A DNA stretch of 64,000 bases from Aquamicrobium aerolatum DSM 21857 (GTDB taxonomy: Bacteria; Pseudomonadota; Alphaproteobacteria; Rhizobiales; Rhizobiaceae), in the NCBI RefSeq assembly GCF_900113935.1, contig NZ_FORF01000015.1, forward strand, positions 39,114 to 103,113. Direction: 5' to 3'. Position numbers and translations under genes: made by a program. The notes under the pieces were generated by a model that did no database searches, was not told where the DNA came from, and worked only from the letters and a program-made list of their open reading frames with translations. Below are positions 26,797 to 36,096 of this stretch, in pieces (position 1 is the first letter of the stretch; each line of letters opens with the position of its first letter).

Positions 26797-27987
26797 TTAC
26801 GCCTTGACGACGAGGGCAGCACCCTCGAACCGGCTGTAGCCGATAGCGGTTGCGAGTGCCGCGTCCACCGGGCCCCCATTGAGTTCCGACTCATTCTCAG
26901 CGTCGAATGGCGGGTAGGGCGCGTTGTTGTGGATCGCAAGCGCTGCAAGGGCAATCGCGAACGGGAACTGCGCTTCTTTCATGTGGCCGGTGAGCGACGA
27001 GAAACCGCGAACGGCAAACTTGCCTGCGCTGGCCAGTGCGCTGCGCTCGGCGCCGGTTGCCACATGTGCGCCCGATGCGCCGGAGATTGCCAGAAGCTGG
27101 TCTTCCGGAAGGTCCAACGCCCGCACCAGTCCGGAAATCGCATCGCTGAGATTTCCGTCGGCACGTTTCGAACGGCCCGAGGCGACGCGTTCGATAACTG
27201 CATAGATGCGCGCGCCGCGCGCTTCGGCATGTTCGCGTGTTTCCAGTACGAGAAATGCAGCTCCGGAACCGGTAATAACGCCGCCGCCGTCATTCGCGGC
27301 ACGCTTCCAGATCGACTTCCAGCGTTTACGGTGGAGGAAGCCGCCAAGTTCGTAGGCAAGAAGCATGTCGGGGTGTTCAGTCTGGAAGGCACCGCCAACA
27401 AGCACATGACTCGACTGACCCGAGCGAATGCGGGCAACAGCGGTTTCGATTGCTGACACGCCCGCGCCTTCTTCGCCCATGAATGTCCGCGAAGAGCCTG
27501 TGACCTTGTGGACAATCGAGATATTTCCAGCCAGCAGGTTGGAAAGTTGAGCGAGGAACAGCGTTGGACGCAGTTCGGTTGTCAGCTTTTCATTGAGCAG
27601 AACGTCACGATCATTGCGGGACAGGGCGGCGTCGAGAATCGCCTGGTCGACGTTGACATCACGCTCGCCGCCGCCAGCGGCCACAATCATGTCCATTGTC
27701 GCCAACAGCTGTTCGTCATCCTTCGCGCCAGCGTCGCCCAAGGCTACGCCAGCGGTGTAGGTTCCAAGCCGTTGCCAGGTTTCCATCTGGCGCTGATCGC
27801 CCCGTTTGGCGATCTGCTGGCCCCACTCGATCTCCGGGAGGGGATGGATCGTATAGGGGTGGAAGATATCGGCGTCATAGACTGGTTTGGCACCGGGCGC
27901 CCTGAGGACTTCCCAATGGCGCTCCGCTCCCTCTCCGAGAGAGGAAACCAGACCAATGCCCGTGATGACGACGTCTCGTGCGCTCAT
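26797..27987 (-). CDS. fabF2XL: 3-oxoacyl-ACP synthase homologue FabF2XL, altered active site
   Basis: A 396-residue KAS-like protein. The overall fold is retained (DVVITGIGLVSSLG at the start, SSLTGHMKEA for the second histidine motif), but the site aligned with the nucleophilic cysteine reads MGEEGAG, placing a glutamate near 173, and the NAHGTST motif has degenerated to SGASGAHVATG. It is therefore unlikely to condense by itself and looks like a chain-length-factor partner of FabF1XL. ATG 27987 lacks a clear ribosome site; TTG 28014 is an alternative. Its end is 16 bases from fabF1XL. Confidence 0.85.
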   Translation of the reverse strand: MSARDVVITGIGLVSSLGEGAERHWEVLRAPGAKPVYDADIFHPYTIHPLPEIEWGQQIAKRGDQRQMETWQRLGTYTAGVALGDAGAKDDEQLLATMDMIVAAGGGERDVNVDQAILDAALSRNDRDVLLNEKLTTELRPTLFLAQLSNLLAGNISIVHKVTGSSRTFMGEEGAGVSAIETAVARIRSGQSSHVLVGGAFQTEHPDMLLAYELGGFLHRKRWKSIWKRAANDGGGVITGSGAAFLVLETREHAEARGARIYAVIERVASGRSKRADGNLSDAISGLVRALDLPEDQLLAISGASGAHVATGAERSALASAGKFAVRGFSSLTGHMKEAQFPFAIALAALAIHNNAPYPPFDAENESELNGGPVDAALATAIGYSRFEGAALVVKA

Positions 27988-28020
27988 ATCCGACCCATAT
28001 TCGGTGCGCGCCAAAGCGCG

Positions 28021-28302
28021 TCAGGCGTTCTTGGCGGCAACCAGCGCGTCAATTTTCGCGCAGAGATTTTCCATGACGAAATACTCCTCGGCGGGAGCTT
28101 TTCCGTCGTTAACTTCCTGGGTCCACTTTTCGAGCGGAACCTTGATGCCGAATTCCTTGTCGATGGCGAAGACGATGTCAAGAAAGTCCAGGCTGTCGAT
28201 GCCGAGGTCATCAATCGTGTGGCTTTTCGGGGTGATGGTGTCGCGATCTATCTCGCTGGTCTCAGCGATGATGTCGGCCACTTTGTCGAATGTTGTTGTC
28301 AC
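28021..28302 (-). CDS. acpXL: Acyl carrier protein AcpXL
   Basis: A 93-residue acyl carrier protein dedicated to 27-hydroxyoctacosanoic acid for lipid A. The phosphopantetheine site is the serine in GIDSLDFLD (about residues 35-43). The C-terminal extension [21 protein letters not shown] after the ACP core distinguishes AcpXL from the housekeeping ACP. The start is a GTG behind AGGGAAG. It is the first gene of the acpXL-fabF2XL-fabF1XL-fabXL-lpxXL run. Confidence 0.92.
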   Translation of the reverse strand: MTTTFDKVADIIAETSEIDRDTITPKSHTIDDLGIDSLDFLDIVFAIDKEFGIKVPLEKWTQEVNDGKAPAEEYFVMENLCAKIDALVAAKNA

Positions 28303-28371
28303 TGTGCTTCCCTCTGAGATTCAGGGCATGTCATTTGGGTATCGCGGCTCTCTAGTCGCTTTTTGTGGGCA

Positions 28372-28411
28372 GGAAAAGGGCGACGGGGTAAAAAGCTTGT
28401 TTTGCCGTCGC
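28372..28411 (-). terminator. Possible terminator after the histidine phosphatase gene
   Basis: On the minus strand, GCGACGG (28411-28405) pairs with CCGTCGC (28386-28380), with an inner AAAA/TTTT pairing, and is followed by CCTTTTCC. It lies just behind the phosphatase stop. The T-run is short, so confidence is limited. Confidence 0.35.
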
Positions 28412-28426
28412 TCCAGGGCCCAAAGG

Positions 28427-28987
28427 TCAGTTGAAGACAATGCGTCCGATCTGCCGCAGGCCGTCGCCCTGCTGCTCCACGATGATCGCTGTGCCCTCTC
28501 GTGGCGTTGTGCCGACAAAAGCCGCGACGTTCTCAGGATGGGTTACGAGAACGAGCGTGCCAGATCCGTCATAATCCCGAATCAGCTCCATTACGGCAGC
28601 TGACGCGAGCTTGGCCGCGTCAGGGTCCTGCGGGAGCTGGTTGAGCGCATCTGTTGGCTCAACCAGCCTGTCTCCAAACGCCAGTCGTGCCGTATCCAGC
28701 GCGCGGCAATAACGGCTTGAGTAAACTTTCTCGACGGGCTCCGCACGGGCGGCGAAAAGCGCACCGATGCGTCTTGCCTGCTGGCGTCCACGCTCCGACA
28801 GGTTTCGCTGGGTGCGGCAATTGTCGATGTCGAAATGGGTCGGGTCTCCTATTCCCGGAGCATTTGCGTGAACAAGAAGAACGATCTGTCCACCTTGTCG
28901 AAGGAGAGCCCATCCGGCCTCTGTCGCGGCGGCTGGTGAGATGGTGAGGAAAAGAATGGCAGCAAGTGCCGAGACGTAGCGGAGCAT
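28427..28987 (-). CDS. Histidine phosphatase family protein with altered RHG motif
   Basis: A 186-residue exported protein: signal peptide MLRYVSALAAILFLTISPAAA, then a phosphoglycerate-mutase-like domain. The catalytic histidine is in IVLLVHANAPG, but the arginine of the usual RHG/RHA motif is replaced by valine. The second histidine (LVLVTHPENV) and the SSRYCRALDTA segment are kept. Loss of the phosphate-binding arginine may weaken or change activity. AAGGA precedes ATG 28987. It follows acpXL on the same strand but in the upstream direction, probably a separate unit. Confidence 0.75.
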   Translation of the reverse strand: MLRYVSALAAILFLTISPAAATEAGWALLRQGGQIVLLVHANAPGIGDPTHFDIDNCRTQRNLSERGRQQARRIGALFAARAEPVEKVYSSRYCRALDTARLAFGDRLVEPTDALNQLPQDPDAAKLASAAVMELIRDYDGSGTLVLVTHPENVAAFVGTTPREGTAIIVEQQGDGLRQIGRIVFN

Positions 28988-29176
28988 TCGTGTTCCTTCG
29001 TTGCCTGTCTCATATAGGGGAGAAGGCGAGCAGACGAAAGCGGGTGACGCCAGCTGGAGATGTGATGTGTGAGCGGCGGCGGCCAAGTGGGATTGAACGC
29101 ACGGATTGTTGCGCGCTATTATTTTGCACTGGACCGAATATCACGGTGAGGCGCGAATTGCGCGGGAAGGTAGCAG

Positions 29177-30634
29177 ATGCTCGAGAAAACAAACCCCTAT
29201 ATGCGTCAGGCAAACCTCATTGGGGGGGAGTGGGTGCAGGCCGACAGCGGAGCTACGATCGATGTGATCAATCCTGCTTCTGGTCAAAAGCTGGGCACTG
29301 TGCCGAAATGCGGCAAGGCCGAAACCCGCCGCGCTATTGAAGCCGCCGACAAAGCATTCGCGACCTTCAGAAAGACCACGGCGCTGGAGCGCTCGAAGCT
29401 ATTGCGCAATTTGCATGACGCGATCCTCGACAATCAGGATGCGCTCGCACAGCTTCTGACACTTGAGCAGGGCAAGTCGCTGGCCGAGGCGAAAGGTGAG
29501 ATCGGGGCATCCGCCGCCTATGTCCTCTGGTTTGCCGAGGAAGCCCGGCGGACGTATGGCGACGTTGTGCCAAGCCCTTGGGCGGATCGGCGGATCATTG
29601 TCACGCGCGAGCCGGTCGGAGTGATCGCAGCTATCACGCCGTGGAACTTCCCGTCGTCGATGCTGGCGCGCAAGATCGGTCCGGCGATTGCTGCCGGTTG
29701 CACCAGCGTTGTGAAACCTGCTTCGCAGACACCTTATTCCGGGCTGGCCTGGGGCGCCTTGTGCGAGGAAGCGGGCATTCCCGCTGGCGTGGTGAACATC
29801 GTTACAGGGGCGGCAGGCGAAATCGGCGACGAGATTTGCGCGAATCCTATCGTGAAGAAGCTGACCTTCACCGGATCGACAGAAGTCGGCAAGGTGTTGA
29901 TTGAGAAGTCGGCGGCTACCGTGAAGAAGGTGTCGATGGAACTGGGAGGCAATGCCCCATTCCTGATCTTCGATGATGCCGATATCGATCGTGCGGTCGA
30001 AGGGGCCATCATGGCAAAGTATCGTAACTCCGGTCAGACCTGCGTGTGCACCAACCGCTTTTTTGTTCAGGCCGGAGTCTATGACGAGTTCGTCGAGAAA
30101 TTTGCGGCAGCGTCAGCGAAACTCAAGGTTGGCCCCGGCGTTGAAGACGGTGTCCAGCAGGGACCGTTGATTGATTTGAAGGCGGTCGAGAAGGTTGAAG
30201 AATTGATCGCGGACGCTTCTGCCAAGGGCGGAAAGATCGTGACGGGCGGAAAACGCCATGAGCTAGGCGGTTCATTTTTCCAGCCGACAGTGATTTCCGA
30301 GGCAAACCCGACAATGCGCTTCATGGAAGAGGAAATCTTTGGTCCGGTCGCGCCGGTCTTCCGGTTTGACGAGGAGGATGAAGCGGTGGCGCTGGCAAAC
30401 AGCACTCAGTACGGCCTGGCTTGCTACTTCTACACCGGCGATCTGGGACGTGCCTTCCGGGTGATGGAAGGGCTGAAATATGGTATGGTCGGTGTAAACG
30501 AAGGCCTGATCACGACGCCTGAGGCGCCGTTTGGTGGTGTCAAGGAATCAGGATTGGGCCGCGAGGGTGGGCATCAGGGTATCGAGGACTACCTCGACAC
30601 CAAATATGTCTGTATCGGGGGCCTCGGCCTCTGA
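29177..30634 (+). CDS. gabD: Succinate-semialdehyde dehydrogenase (NAD(P)+)
   Basis: A 485-residue aldehyde dehydrogenase oxidising succinate semialdehyde to succinate, the last step of GABA breakdown. It has the cofactor motif TPWNFPSSMLARKIGPA (about 152-168), FTGSTEVGK, the general base in MELGGNAP and the nucleophilic cysteine in NSGQTCVCTNRF (about 288). The SGQTCVC double-cysteine arrangement is typical of GabD. The aldose epimerase gene follows after 46 bases, and no GABA transaminase is nearby. Confidence 0.88.
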   Translation: MLEKTNPYMRQANLIGGEWVQADSGATIDVINPASGQKLGTVPKCGKAETRRAIEAADKAFATFRKTTALERSKLLRNLHDAILDNQDALAQLLTLEQGKSLAEAKGEIGASAAYVLWFAEEARRTYGDVVPSPWADRRIIVTREPVGVIAAITPWNFPSSMLARKIGPAIAAGCTSVVKPASQTPYSGLAWGALCEEAGIPAGVVNIVTGAAGEIGDEICANPIVKKLTFTGSTEVGKVLIEKSAATVKKVSMELGGNAPFLIFDDADIDRAVEGAIMAKYRNSGQTCVCTNRFFVQAGVYDEFVEKFAAASAKLKVGPGVEDGVQQGPLIDLKAVEKVEELIADASAKGGKIVTGGKRHELGGSFFQPTVISEANPTMRFMEEEIFGPVAPVFRFDEEDEAVALANSTQYGLACYFYTGDLGRAFRVMEGLKYGMVGVNEGLITTPEAPFGGVKESGLGREGGHQGIEDYLDTKYVCIGGLGL

Positions 30635-30680
30635 TCATGTCGATGGACGCGACTCGCTACGAGATGGCTTGGGGCTGGCG

Positions 30681-31697
30681 ATGGGCAGGGAGCCATTCGG
30701 GAAGACGCCAAAGGGTGAGCCAGTCCACCGGATAGCCATTTCCAATGGAAATCTCAGTGCGTGGATTCTGACATATGGCGCTGCCGTCCAGGATCTTCGC
30801 CTTGAGGAGCATCCATTCCCGTTGGTGCTGGGGTTCCCGGAGCTTGAAAGCTACCTCCAACACTCGCTTTATTTCGGCGCGATTGTGGGTCGCTACGCCA
30901 ACCGGATTGCAGGTGGCAAGTTTGTCATCGAGGGCGAGCGATTCCAGGCCGACACCAATGACAATGGCAACACGTTGCATGGCGGGCGTGATGGCCTTGA
31001 TCGGCAGGTCTGGGCCGTTCGCTTGTGTGGCGAGGACTTCGTCACACTATCTGTGGAGAATATTTCCGGGACGATGGGTTTCTCTGGGACATTGAGTGTC
31101 ACTTGCACCTACCGCATCACATCATCGTCCGCGCTGCGAGTGGAGATCGAGGCAACTACCGATAGAACGACCCTCTGCAACATCGCGTCACATTGTTATT
31201 TCAATCTCGAAAATGGAGGGGCCGGGGATATCCTTGATCACCGGCTGCAAATTGCCGCGCAGGCCTATACGCCTGTAAACACGTTCAACATTCCCACCGG
31301 CGCGGTACTGCCCGTCAAAGATACGCGGTTTGATTTCTTTCTGCCGCGGACAATTCGGGACGCCAGCGGAAATGGCAGCTATGATCACAATTTCTGTCTT
31401 GTAGCCGCGCGCGGGACATTCAGGCAGGCTGCGTGGGTGCAAAGCGAGCGCTCCGGAATTGAAATGGAAGTGTGGACCACGGAGCCGGGCGTACAGCTCT
31501 TTACCGGGGACGCCGAGCCGCCCTCGGCCGCAGGCCTTGATGGCGTGCGATATCAAAGGTTCTCAGGGTTTTGTCTTGAGCCTCAGGTCTGGCCCGATTC
31601 GCCTAACCACCCCTATTTCCCACAAGCGATTTTGCGTCCGGAAGAGCGCTATCACCAACACAGTGAATACCGGTTTCACCTCCCGCGGGATGGGTGA
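30681..31697 (+). CDS. galM: Aldose 1-epimerase
   Basis: A 338-residue mutarotase interconverting alpha and beta anomers of aldoses. The family motif NDNGNTLHGGRDGLDRQVW lies near residues 92-110, with ASHCYFNLENGG and SYDHNFCL carrying the catalytic histidine region. ATG 30681 is taken as start because GREPFGKTPKGEPVHR matches the family N-terminus; longer readings overlap gabD. It lies 46 bases behind gabD on the same strand and may be cotranscribed. Confidence 0.85.
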   Translation: MGREPFGKTPKGEPVHRIAISNGNLSAWILTYGAAVQDLRLEEHPFPLVLGFPELESYLQHSLYFGAIVGRYANRIAGGKFVIEGERFQADTNDNGNTLHGGRDGLDRQVWAVRLCGEDFVTLSVENISGTMGFSGTLSVTCTYRITSSSALRVEIEATTDRTTLCNIASHCYFNLENGGAGDILDHRLQIAAQAYTPVNTFNIPTGAVLPVKDTRFDFFLPRTIRDASGNGSYDHNFCLVAARGTFRQAAWVQSERSGIEMEVWTTEPGVQLFTGDAEPPSAAGLDGVRYQRFSGFCLEPQVWPDSPNHPYFPQAILRPEERYHQHSEYRFHLPRDG

Positions 31698-31701
31698 GCT
31701 T

Positions 31702-32154
31702 CTATTTGTCCTTCACCGTTTCCATCGCGACGTAGGTCGAGGTCTGGGCGACATGCGGTAGCGCCGAAATCCGCTCGCCAAGCACGCGGCGGTAAGCTGC
31801 AATGTCACGCGTGCGCACTTTCAGCAGGTAATCGAAGCTGGCCGCGATCATGTGGCACTGTTCGATCTCTGCCACAGCCAGAATCGCCTTGTTGAACGCG
31901 TCCAGAGCCGCCGACCGGGTGTCGGATAGTTTCACCTGCACGAAAGCGACATGACCTTCGCCCATGCGCTCGCGATCGATGATGGCAACATAGCCTCGGA
32001 TAAAGCCATTTTGCTCCAAACGCCGCACGCGCGCCTGGACCGGTGTTTTGGAGAGGCCGACGCGCGACCCAAGTTCTGCCATCGAAAGTCGTCCGTCTTT
32101 GGCCAGCGTTGCCAGGATATTGCGGTCGATGCGGTCCAGTTGATCTTCTGACAT
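31702..32154 (-). CDS. putR: Lrp/AsnC-family regulator PutR
   Basis: A 150-residue Lrp/AsnC protein with an N-terminal helix-turn-helix (DRIDRNILATLAKDGRLSMAELGSRVGLSKTPV at 7-39, in two helices) and a C-terminal RAM ligand domain. It is divergent from putA with 139 bases between starts, the typical place of PutR, which activates putA in response to proline in rhizobia and Agrobacterium. The specific name rests on this position. Confidence 0.85.
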   Translation of the reverse strand: MSEDQLDRIDRNILATLAKDGRLSMAELGSRVGLSKTPVQARVRRLEQNGFIRGYVAIIDRERMGEGHVAFVQVKLSDTRSAALDAFNKAILAVAEIEQCHMIAASFDYLLKVRTRDIAAYRRVLGERISALPHVAQTSTYVAMETVKDK

Positions 32155-32293
32155 GGAAATTTCAGCCTGATTGCTCCGTAATTTGTCGTCATGATAGGTT
32201 TTTTGGTCTAGCGCGTCGACCTCTTTGGGCGGAGTTCAGTGAGGCGTCATGCTAGGATGGGCTTTGATCTTCCCTCCAGCTTGACGGATCGAC

Positions 32294-35200
32294 ATGCCCA
32301 CGCACCAGCTCGATGCGCTTCGCGCAACCCTTCGCCACAACACCATCGTCGACGAGAGTGACGCGCTGCAACGACTGGTCGGCGTCGCCGCACTGGATGT
32401 CGGCACGCGTGGGGCCATTTCTTCGCGGGCCGCAGACCTCGTTCGTTCGGTGCGTCAGGCATCGAACCCGCAACTGATGGAAGTCTTTCTGTCGGAGTAT
32501 GGATTGTCGACGAGCGAAGGCGTGGCGCTGATGTGTCTTGCCGAGGCGCTGTTGCGTGTTCCCGACTCAGAGACGATGGATGATCTGATCCGAGACAAGA
32601 TCGCGCCACACGACTGGTCTTCCCACTCCGGAGAGTCTTCTTCCATCTTCGTCAATGCGTCTACCTGGGCGCTGATGCTGACGGGCCGCGTGCTGGAAGA
32701 AGGCGAAGGCGGTATCGAGCGCACCCTGCGTGCGATGGTTCGCAGACTTGGCGAGCCGGTTATCCGCAAGGCTGTATCTGCGGCAATGCGGGAGATGGGC
32801 GAGCAATTCGTTCTCGGACGTACGATCAAGGAAGCGATCAAGCGCGGTCGCGGGTACAGTGACAAGGGCTACACCTATTCCTTCGACATGCTCGGCGAGG
32901 CTGCGCGGACCGAAGCTGATGCGCTGCGCTATCACAGGGCCTATGCCGACGCGATCACGGCTTTGAAGCCGGGGGCAACTCATGGCGATATCGTGAAAAA
33001 TCACGGAATATCGGTAAAATTGTCGGCCATTCATCCAAGATATGAGGTCGCCAAGAAGGAAACCATGCTGCCAGTGCTTTCGGCGCGCCTGCTGGAGCTG
33101 GCGCTTGCCGCGCGCGAGGCGGATATGGGGCTGAACATCGACGCAGAGGAGCAGGATCGTCTCGATCTCTCACTGGATGTCATCGAGGCCGTTCTTTCTG
33201 ACCCACGTCTGGCGGGCTGGAGCGGATTTGGCGTAGTCGTTCAGGCCTATGGGCCGCGCGCGCCCTTTGTGCTCGACTGGCTTTATGCGCTGGCACACAA
33301 ACTCGACCGTCGCATCATGGTTCGTCTTGTGAAGGGCGCCTATTGGGATACAGAAATCAAGCGCGCGCAGGTCATGGGCCTTGAAGGCTATCCGGTTTTC
33401 ACCCGAAAGCAGAACACTGACGTTTCCTACATCGCGTGTGCACGGAAACTGCTCGGAATGACCGACAGGATCTATCCGCAGTTTGCAACGCATAACGCGC
33501 ACACTGCGGCGGCCATTTTGGCGATGGCAAGTGACAAGAAGGCCTTTGAGTTCCAGCGTCTGCATGGCATGGGCGAGTCGCTGCACGAAGAGATCCGCAA
33601 GGCAGACGGAACGCGCTGTCGGATTTATGCTCCAGTCGGCGCGCACTCTGACCTCCTAGCCTACCTTGTCCGACGGTTGTTGGAAAATGGCGCCAATTCG
33701 TCATTCGTGCATCAGATCGTCAACAAGGCGGTCAGCGCTGAAGAAGTGGCGCATGATCCGTTTGCGACGGTTGAGCAGGAGACACAATCGGCCAACCCAG
33801 CATTGCCAAGGCCACTTGATATTTTTGGCACCCAACGGCGCAATTCTCGCGGGTGGGATCTTACGGATGCAATGACCCTGGAGCAGCTGGAAAAAGCGCG
33901 CGGGGCATTTGCGTCACCCTACCGGTGGCATGCGGGCACCAACGATCGGGCAGGGCGTGACGTCGTAAATCCGGCACGTCCGCAGGAAGTGGTCGGAACA
34001 GTGGTCGAGGCTGCAGCAGCTGATGTAGCGCGCTCTGTTGGCGAGGCCGTTGCATCACAGGAAGCGTGGGCGGCGATGCCTGTTGCAAAACGTGCTGCTG
34101 CACTTCTGAAGGCCGCTGATCTCTATGAAGAAAATGCCGCCGAGCTGTTTGCACTTTGCGGGCGCGAGGCCGGCAAGACTCTCGGCGATGCGATCGCCGA
34201 GTTGCGAGAGGCTGTGGATTTTCTCCGGTACTATGCCGGACAGGCGGCAAGTGCTGACAAGACCGGGGTCGCGCGCGGCGTCATCGCCTGTATCTCGCCA
34301 TGGAATTTCCCACTGGCGATCTTCACTGGGCAAGTCGCAGCGGCACTGGTGACAGGCAACGCCGTGATTGCCAAGCCTGCAGAGCAAACACCGCTGATTG
34401 CGCAGCGTGCGGTGGACCTTCTGCACGAGGCAGGCATTCCGCAGGATGTACTGCATCTTCTGCCCGGCGATGGCCCTTCTGTCGGAGCACCCCTGACCGC
34501 TGATCCGAGGATCGCCGGCGTGTGTTTCACCGGCTCTACCGAGGTGGCGCGGATTATTGAGCGGCAATTGGCCAAAACCGCTTCTCCCGATGCGATGTTG
34601 ATTGCAGAGACCGGCGGTCTCAACGCGATGATCGTCGACTCGACTGCTTTGCCAGAGCAGGCAGTGCGTGACGTGGTGTCGTCCGCGTTTCAGAGCGCAG
34701 GGCAGCGTTGCTCAGCCTTGCGCGTTCTCTACATCCAGAAGGATGTCGAGACGAAAATGATGGAAATGCTTCAGGGTGCGATGCACGCCCTGGAGCTTGG
34801 CGACCCGTGGCAGCTTTCCACTGACGTTGGACCGGTCATTGACGATGAAGCACGCCAGGCGCTGCTGTCCTATTGCAAGGATATGGAGGCAAAAGGGAAG
34901 GTCGTTGACCAGCTGGATAGTCCGGAAGAAGGGCGGTTCGTTGCACCACACATCATCCGCGTCGCTGGCATCGGCGAGATGAACCGCGAGATGTTCGGTC
35001 CGGTGCTCCATGTAGCAACGTTTGCGGCCGATGAGCTGGATAAGGTCATTTCCGACGTTAATGCCAAGGGATATGGTCTGACTTTCGGCCTGCATACCCG
35101 GATCGACGCCCGTGTTCAGCATATCGTCGACAATATTCGCGTCGGCAATATCTACATCAATCGCAATCAGATCGGAGCTGTTGTCGGCTCCCAGCCGTTC

Positions 35201-35899
35201 GGTGGCGAGGGTCTTTCGGGCACAGGACCAAAGGCTGGTGGGCCTCTTTATCTGGCTCGTTTCCGGAAAGGGAGCGGCTCGGGGGAGATGCTGAAGGAGG
35301 GGCAGCCAGTCTCGTTGACCGCTCTTGCGGATCATGTGCCAGATGCGCTGCATGGCGGCTGGGCGACCAGACATGATCGGGTTGCGATCCTGCGCAAGCA
35401 TTTGCGTGGCAAGGCGACGGACGCAATCGCTGCCTCTGCCGTTGCGGAGCTCGGTGCGGTCGATCTGCCTGGGCCGACGGGCGAGTCGAATACGCTGGTT
35501 TTGACGCCGCGTGGACGCGTGCTCTGCATGGGGCCGGGTGAGGACACGCTGTTGTCGCAGTCAGTTCAGGCGCTGGCGGCAGGAAATTCTGTGCTTGCCG
35601 TGATGCCCGGCGCGCGGGCTGCGCTGGCTCCTCTGCTCGGCAAGGGTCTTCCGGTGGAAGTCCTTGAAGGCACGGTTTCGCCGGAGCACCTGACTGGATT
35701 GGGGCTGGACCTTGTCGCGTTCGCAGCCTCCGATGAGCAGTTGCGCCCGGTGCGGCAAGCTTTGGCGAACCGGGAAGGGCCGATTATTCCGCTGGTTACA
35801 GGCAAGATTGAGCCGGCTGCCTATGCTCATGAGCGCGCGATCTGTGTCGACACTACCGCCGCTGGCGGAAACGCCAGCCTTTTGGCGGCTGCAGAATAA
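32294..35899 (+). CDS. putA: Bifunctional proline dehydrogenase / pyrroline-5-carboxylate dehydrogenase
   Basis: A 1201-residue enzyme that oxidises proline to glutamate in two steps. The FAD proline dehydrogenase barrel spans about 130-470 (RLVKGAYWDTEIKRAQ, YPQFATHNAHT, LHGMGE), and the NAD aldehyde dehydrogenase about 540-1010 (SPWNFPLAIFTGQ, FTGSTEVARII, nucleophile in SAGQRCSALRV). A C-terminal ALDH-like tail follows. There is no N-terminal ribbon-helix-helix, so it does not regulate itself; PutR does. The start has no strong ribosome site. Proline use feeds nitrogen and carbon metabolism at the membrane. Confidence 0.93.
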   Translation: MPTHQLDALRATLRHNTIVDESDALQRLVGVAALDVGTRGAISSRAADLVRSVRQASNPQLMEVFLSEYGLSTSEGVALMCLAEALLRVPDSETMDDLIRDKIAPHDWSSHSGESSSIFVNASTWALMLTGRVLEEGEGGIERTLRAMVRRLGEPVIRKAVSAAMREMGEQFVLGRTIKEAIKRGRGYSDKGYTYSFDMLGEAARTEADALRYHRAYADAITALKPGATHGDIVKNHGISVKLSAIHPRYEVAKKETMLPVLSARLLELALAAREADMGLNIDAEEQDRLDLSLDVIEAVLSDPRLAGWSGFGVVVQAYGPRAPFVLDWLYALAHKLDRRIMVRLVKGAYWDTEIKRAQVMGLEGYPVFTRKQNTDVSYIACARKLLGMTDRIYPQFATHNAHTAAAILAMASDKKAFEFQRLHGMGESLHEEIRKADGTRCRIYAPVGAHSDLLAYLVRRLLENGANSSFVHQIVNKAVSAEEVAHDPFATVEQETQSANPALPRPLDIFGTQRRNSRGWDLTDAMTLEQLEKARGAFASPYRWHAGTNDRAGRDVVNPARPQEVVGTVVEAAAADVARSVGEAVASQEAWAAMPVAKRAAALLKAADLYEENAAELFALCGREAGKTLGDAIAELREAVDFLRYYAGQAASADKTGVARGVIACISPWNFPLAIFTGQVAAALVTGNAVIAKPAEQTPLIAQRAVDLLHEAGIPQDVLHLLPGDGPSVGAPLTADPRIAGVCFTGSTEVARIIERQLAKTASPDAMLIAETGGLNAMIVDSTALPEQAVRDVVSSAFQSAGQRCSALRVLYIQKDVETKMMEMLQGAMHALELGDPWQLSTDVGPVIDDEARQALLSYCKDMEAKGKVVDQLDSPEEGRFVAPHIIRVAGIGEMNREMFGPVLHVATFAADELDKVISDVNAKGYGLTFGLHTRIDARVQHIVDNIRVGNIYINRNQIGAVVGSQPFGGEGLSGTGPKAGGPLYLARFRKGSGSGEMLKEGQPVSLTALADHVPDALHGGWATRHDRVAILRKHLRGKATDAIAASAVAELGAVDLPGPTGESNTLVLTPRGRVLCMGPGEDTLLSQSVQALAAGNSVLAVMPGARAALAPLLGKGLPVEVLEGTVSPEHLTGLGLDLVAFAASDEQLRPVRQALANREGPIIPLVTGKIEPAAYAHERAICVDTTAAGGNASLLAAAE

Positions 35900-35902
35900 A
35901 AA

Positions 35903-35963
35903 ATGGGGCCAGCTGGCCCCATCGGGCCGCTGACAAACCCCGTCATTTTTGGCGGGGTTTGTC
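35903..35963 (+). terminator. Terminator region after putA
   Basis: Two hairpins follow putA. The first is a perfect 20-base palindrome, ATGGGGCCAG/CTGGCCCCAT (35903-35922). The second has an 11-bp stem GACAAACCCCG / CGGGGTTTGTC (35932-35942 with 35953-35963). The second has a T-rich loop and a short GTCTTGG tail rather than a long T-run; together they should end the putA transcript. Confidence 0.65.
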
Positions 35964-36096
35964 TTGGCTTGGGTCATTTTGGAAGGCGCGGACGCAGCAG
36001 GAAGTCTGGTGGCGACCGGCTACGAGCATTACCGTTCAGAAGTGAATGAGTGAGAGCGCTACTGAGACAAATCGCGATCGCGCGCTATGATGGCAG

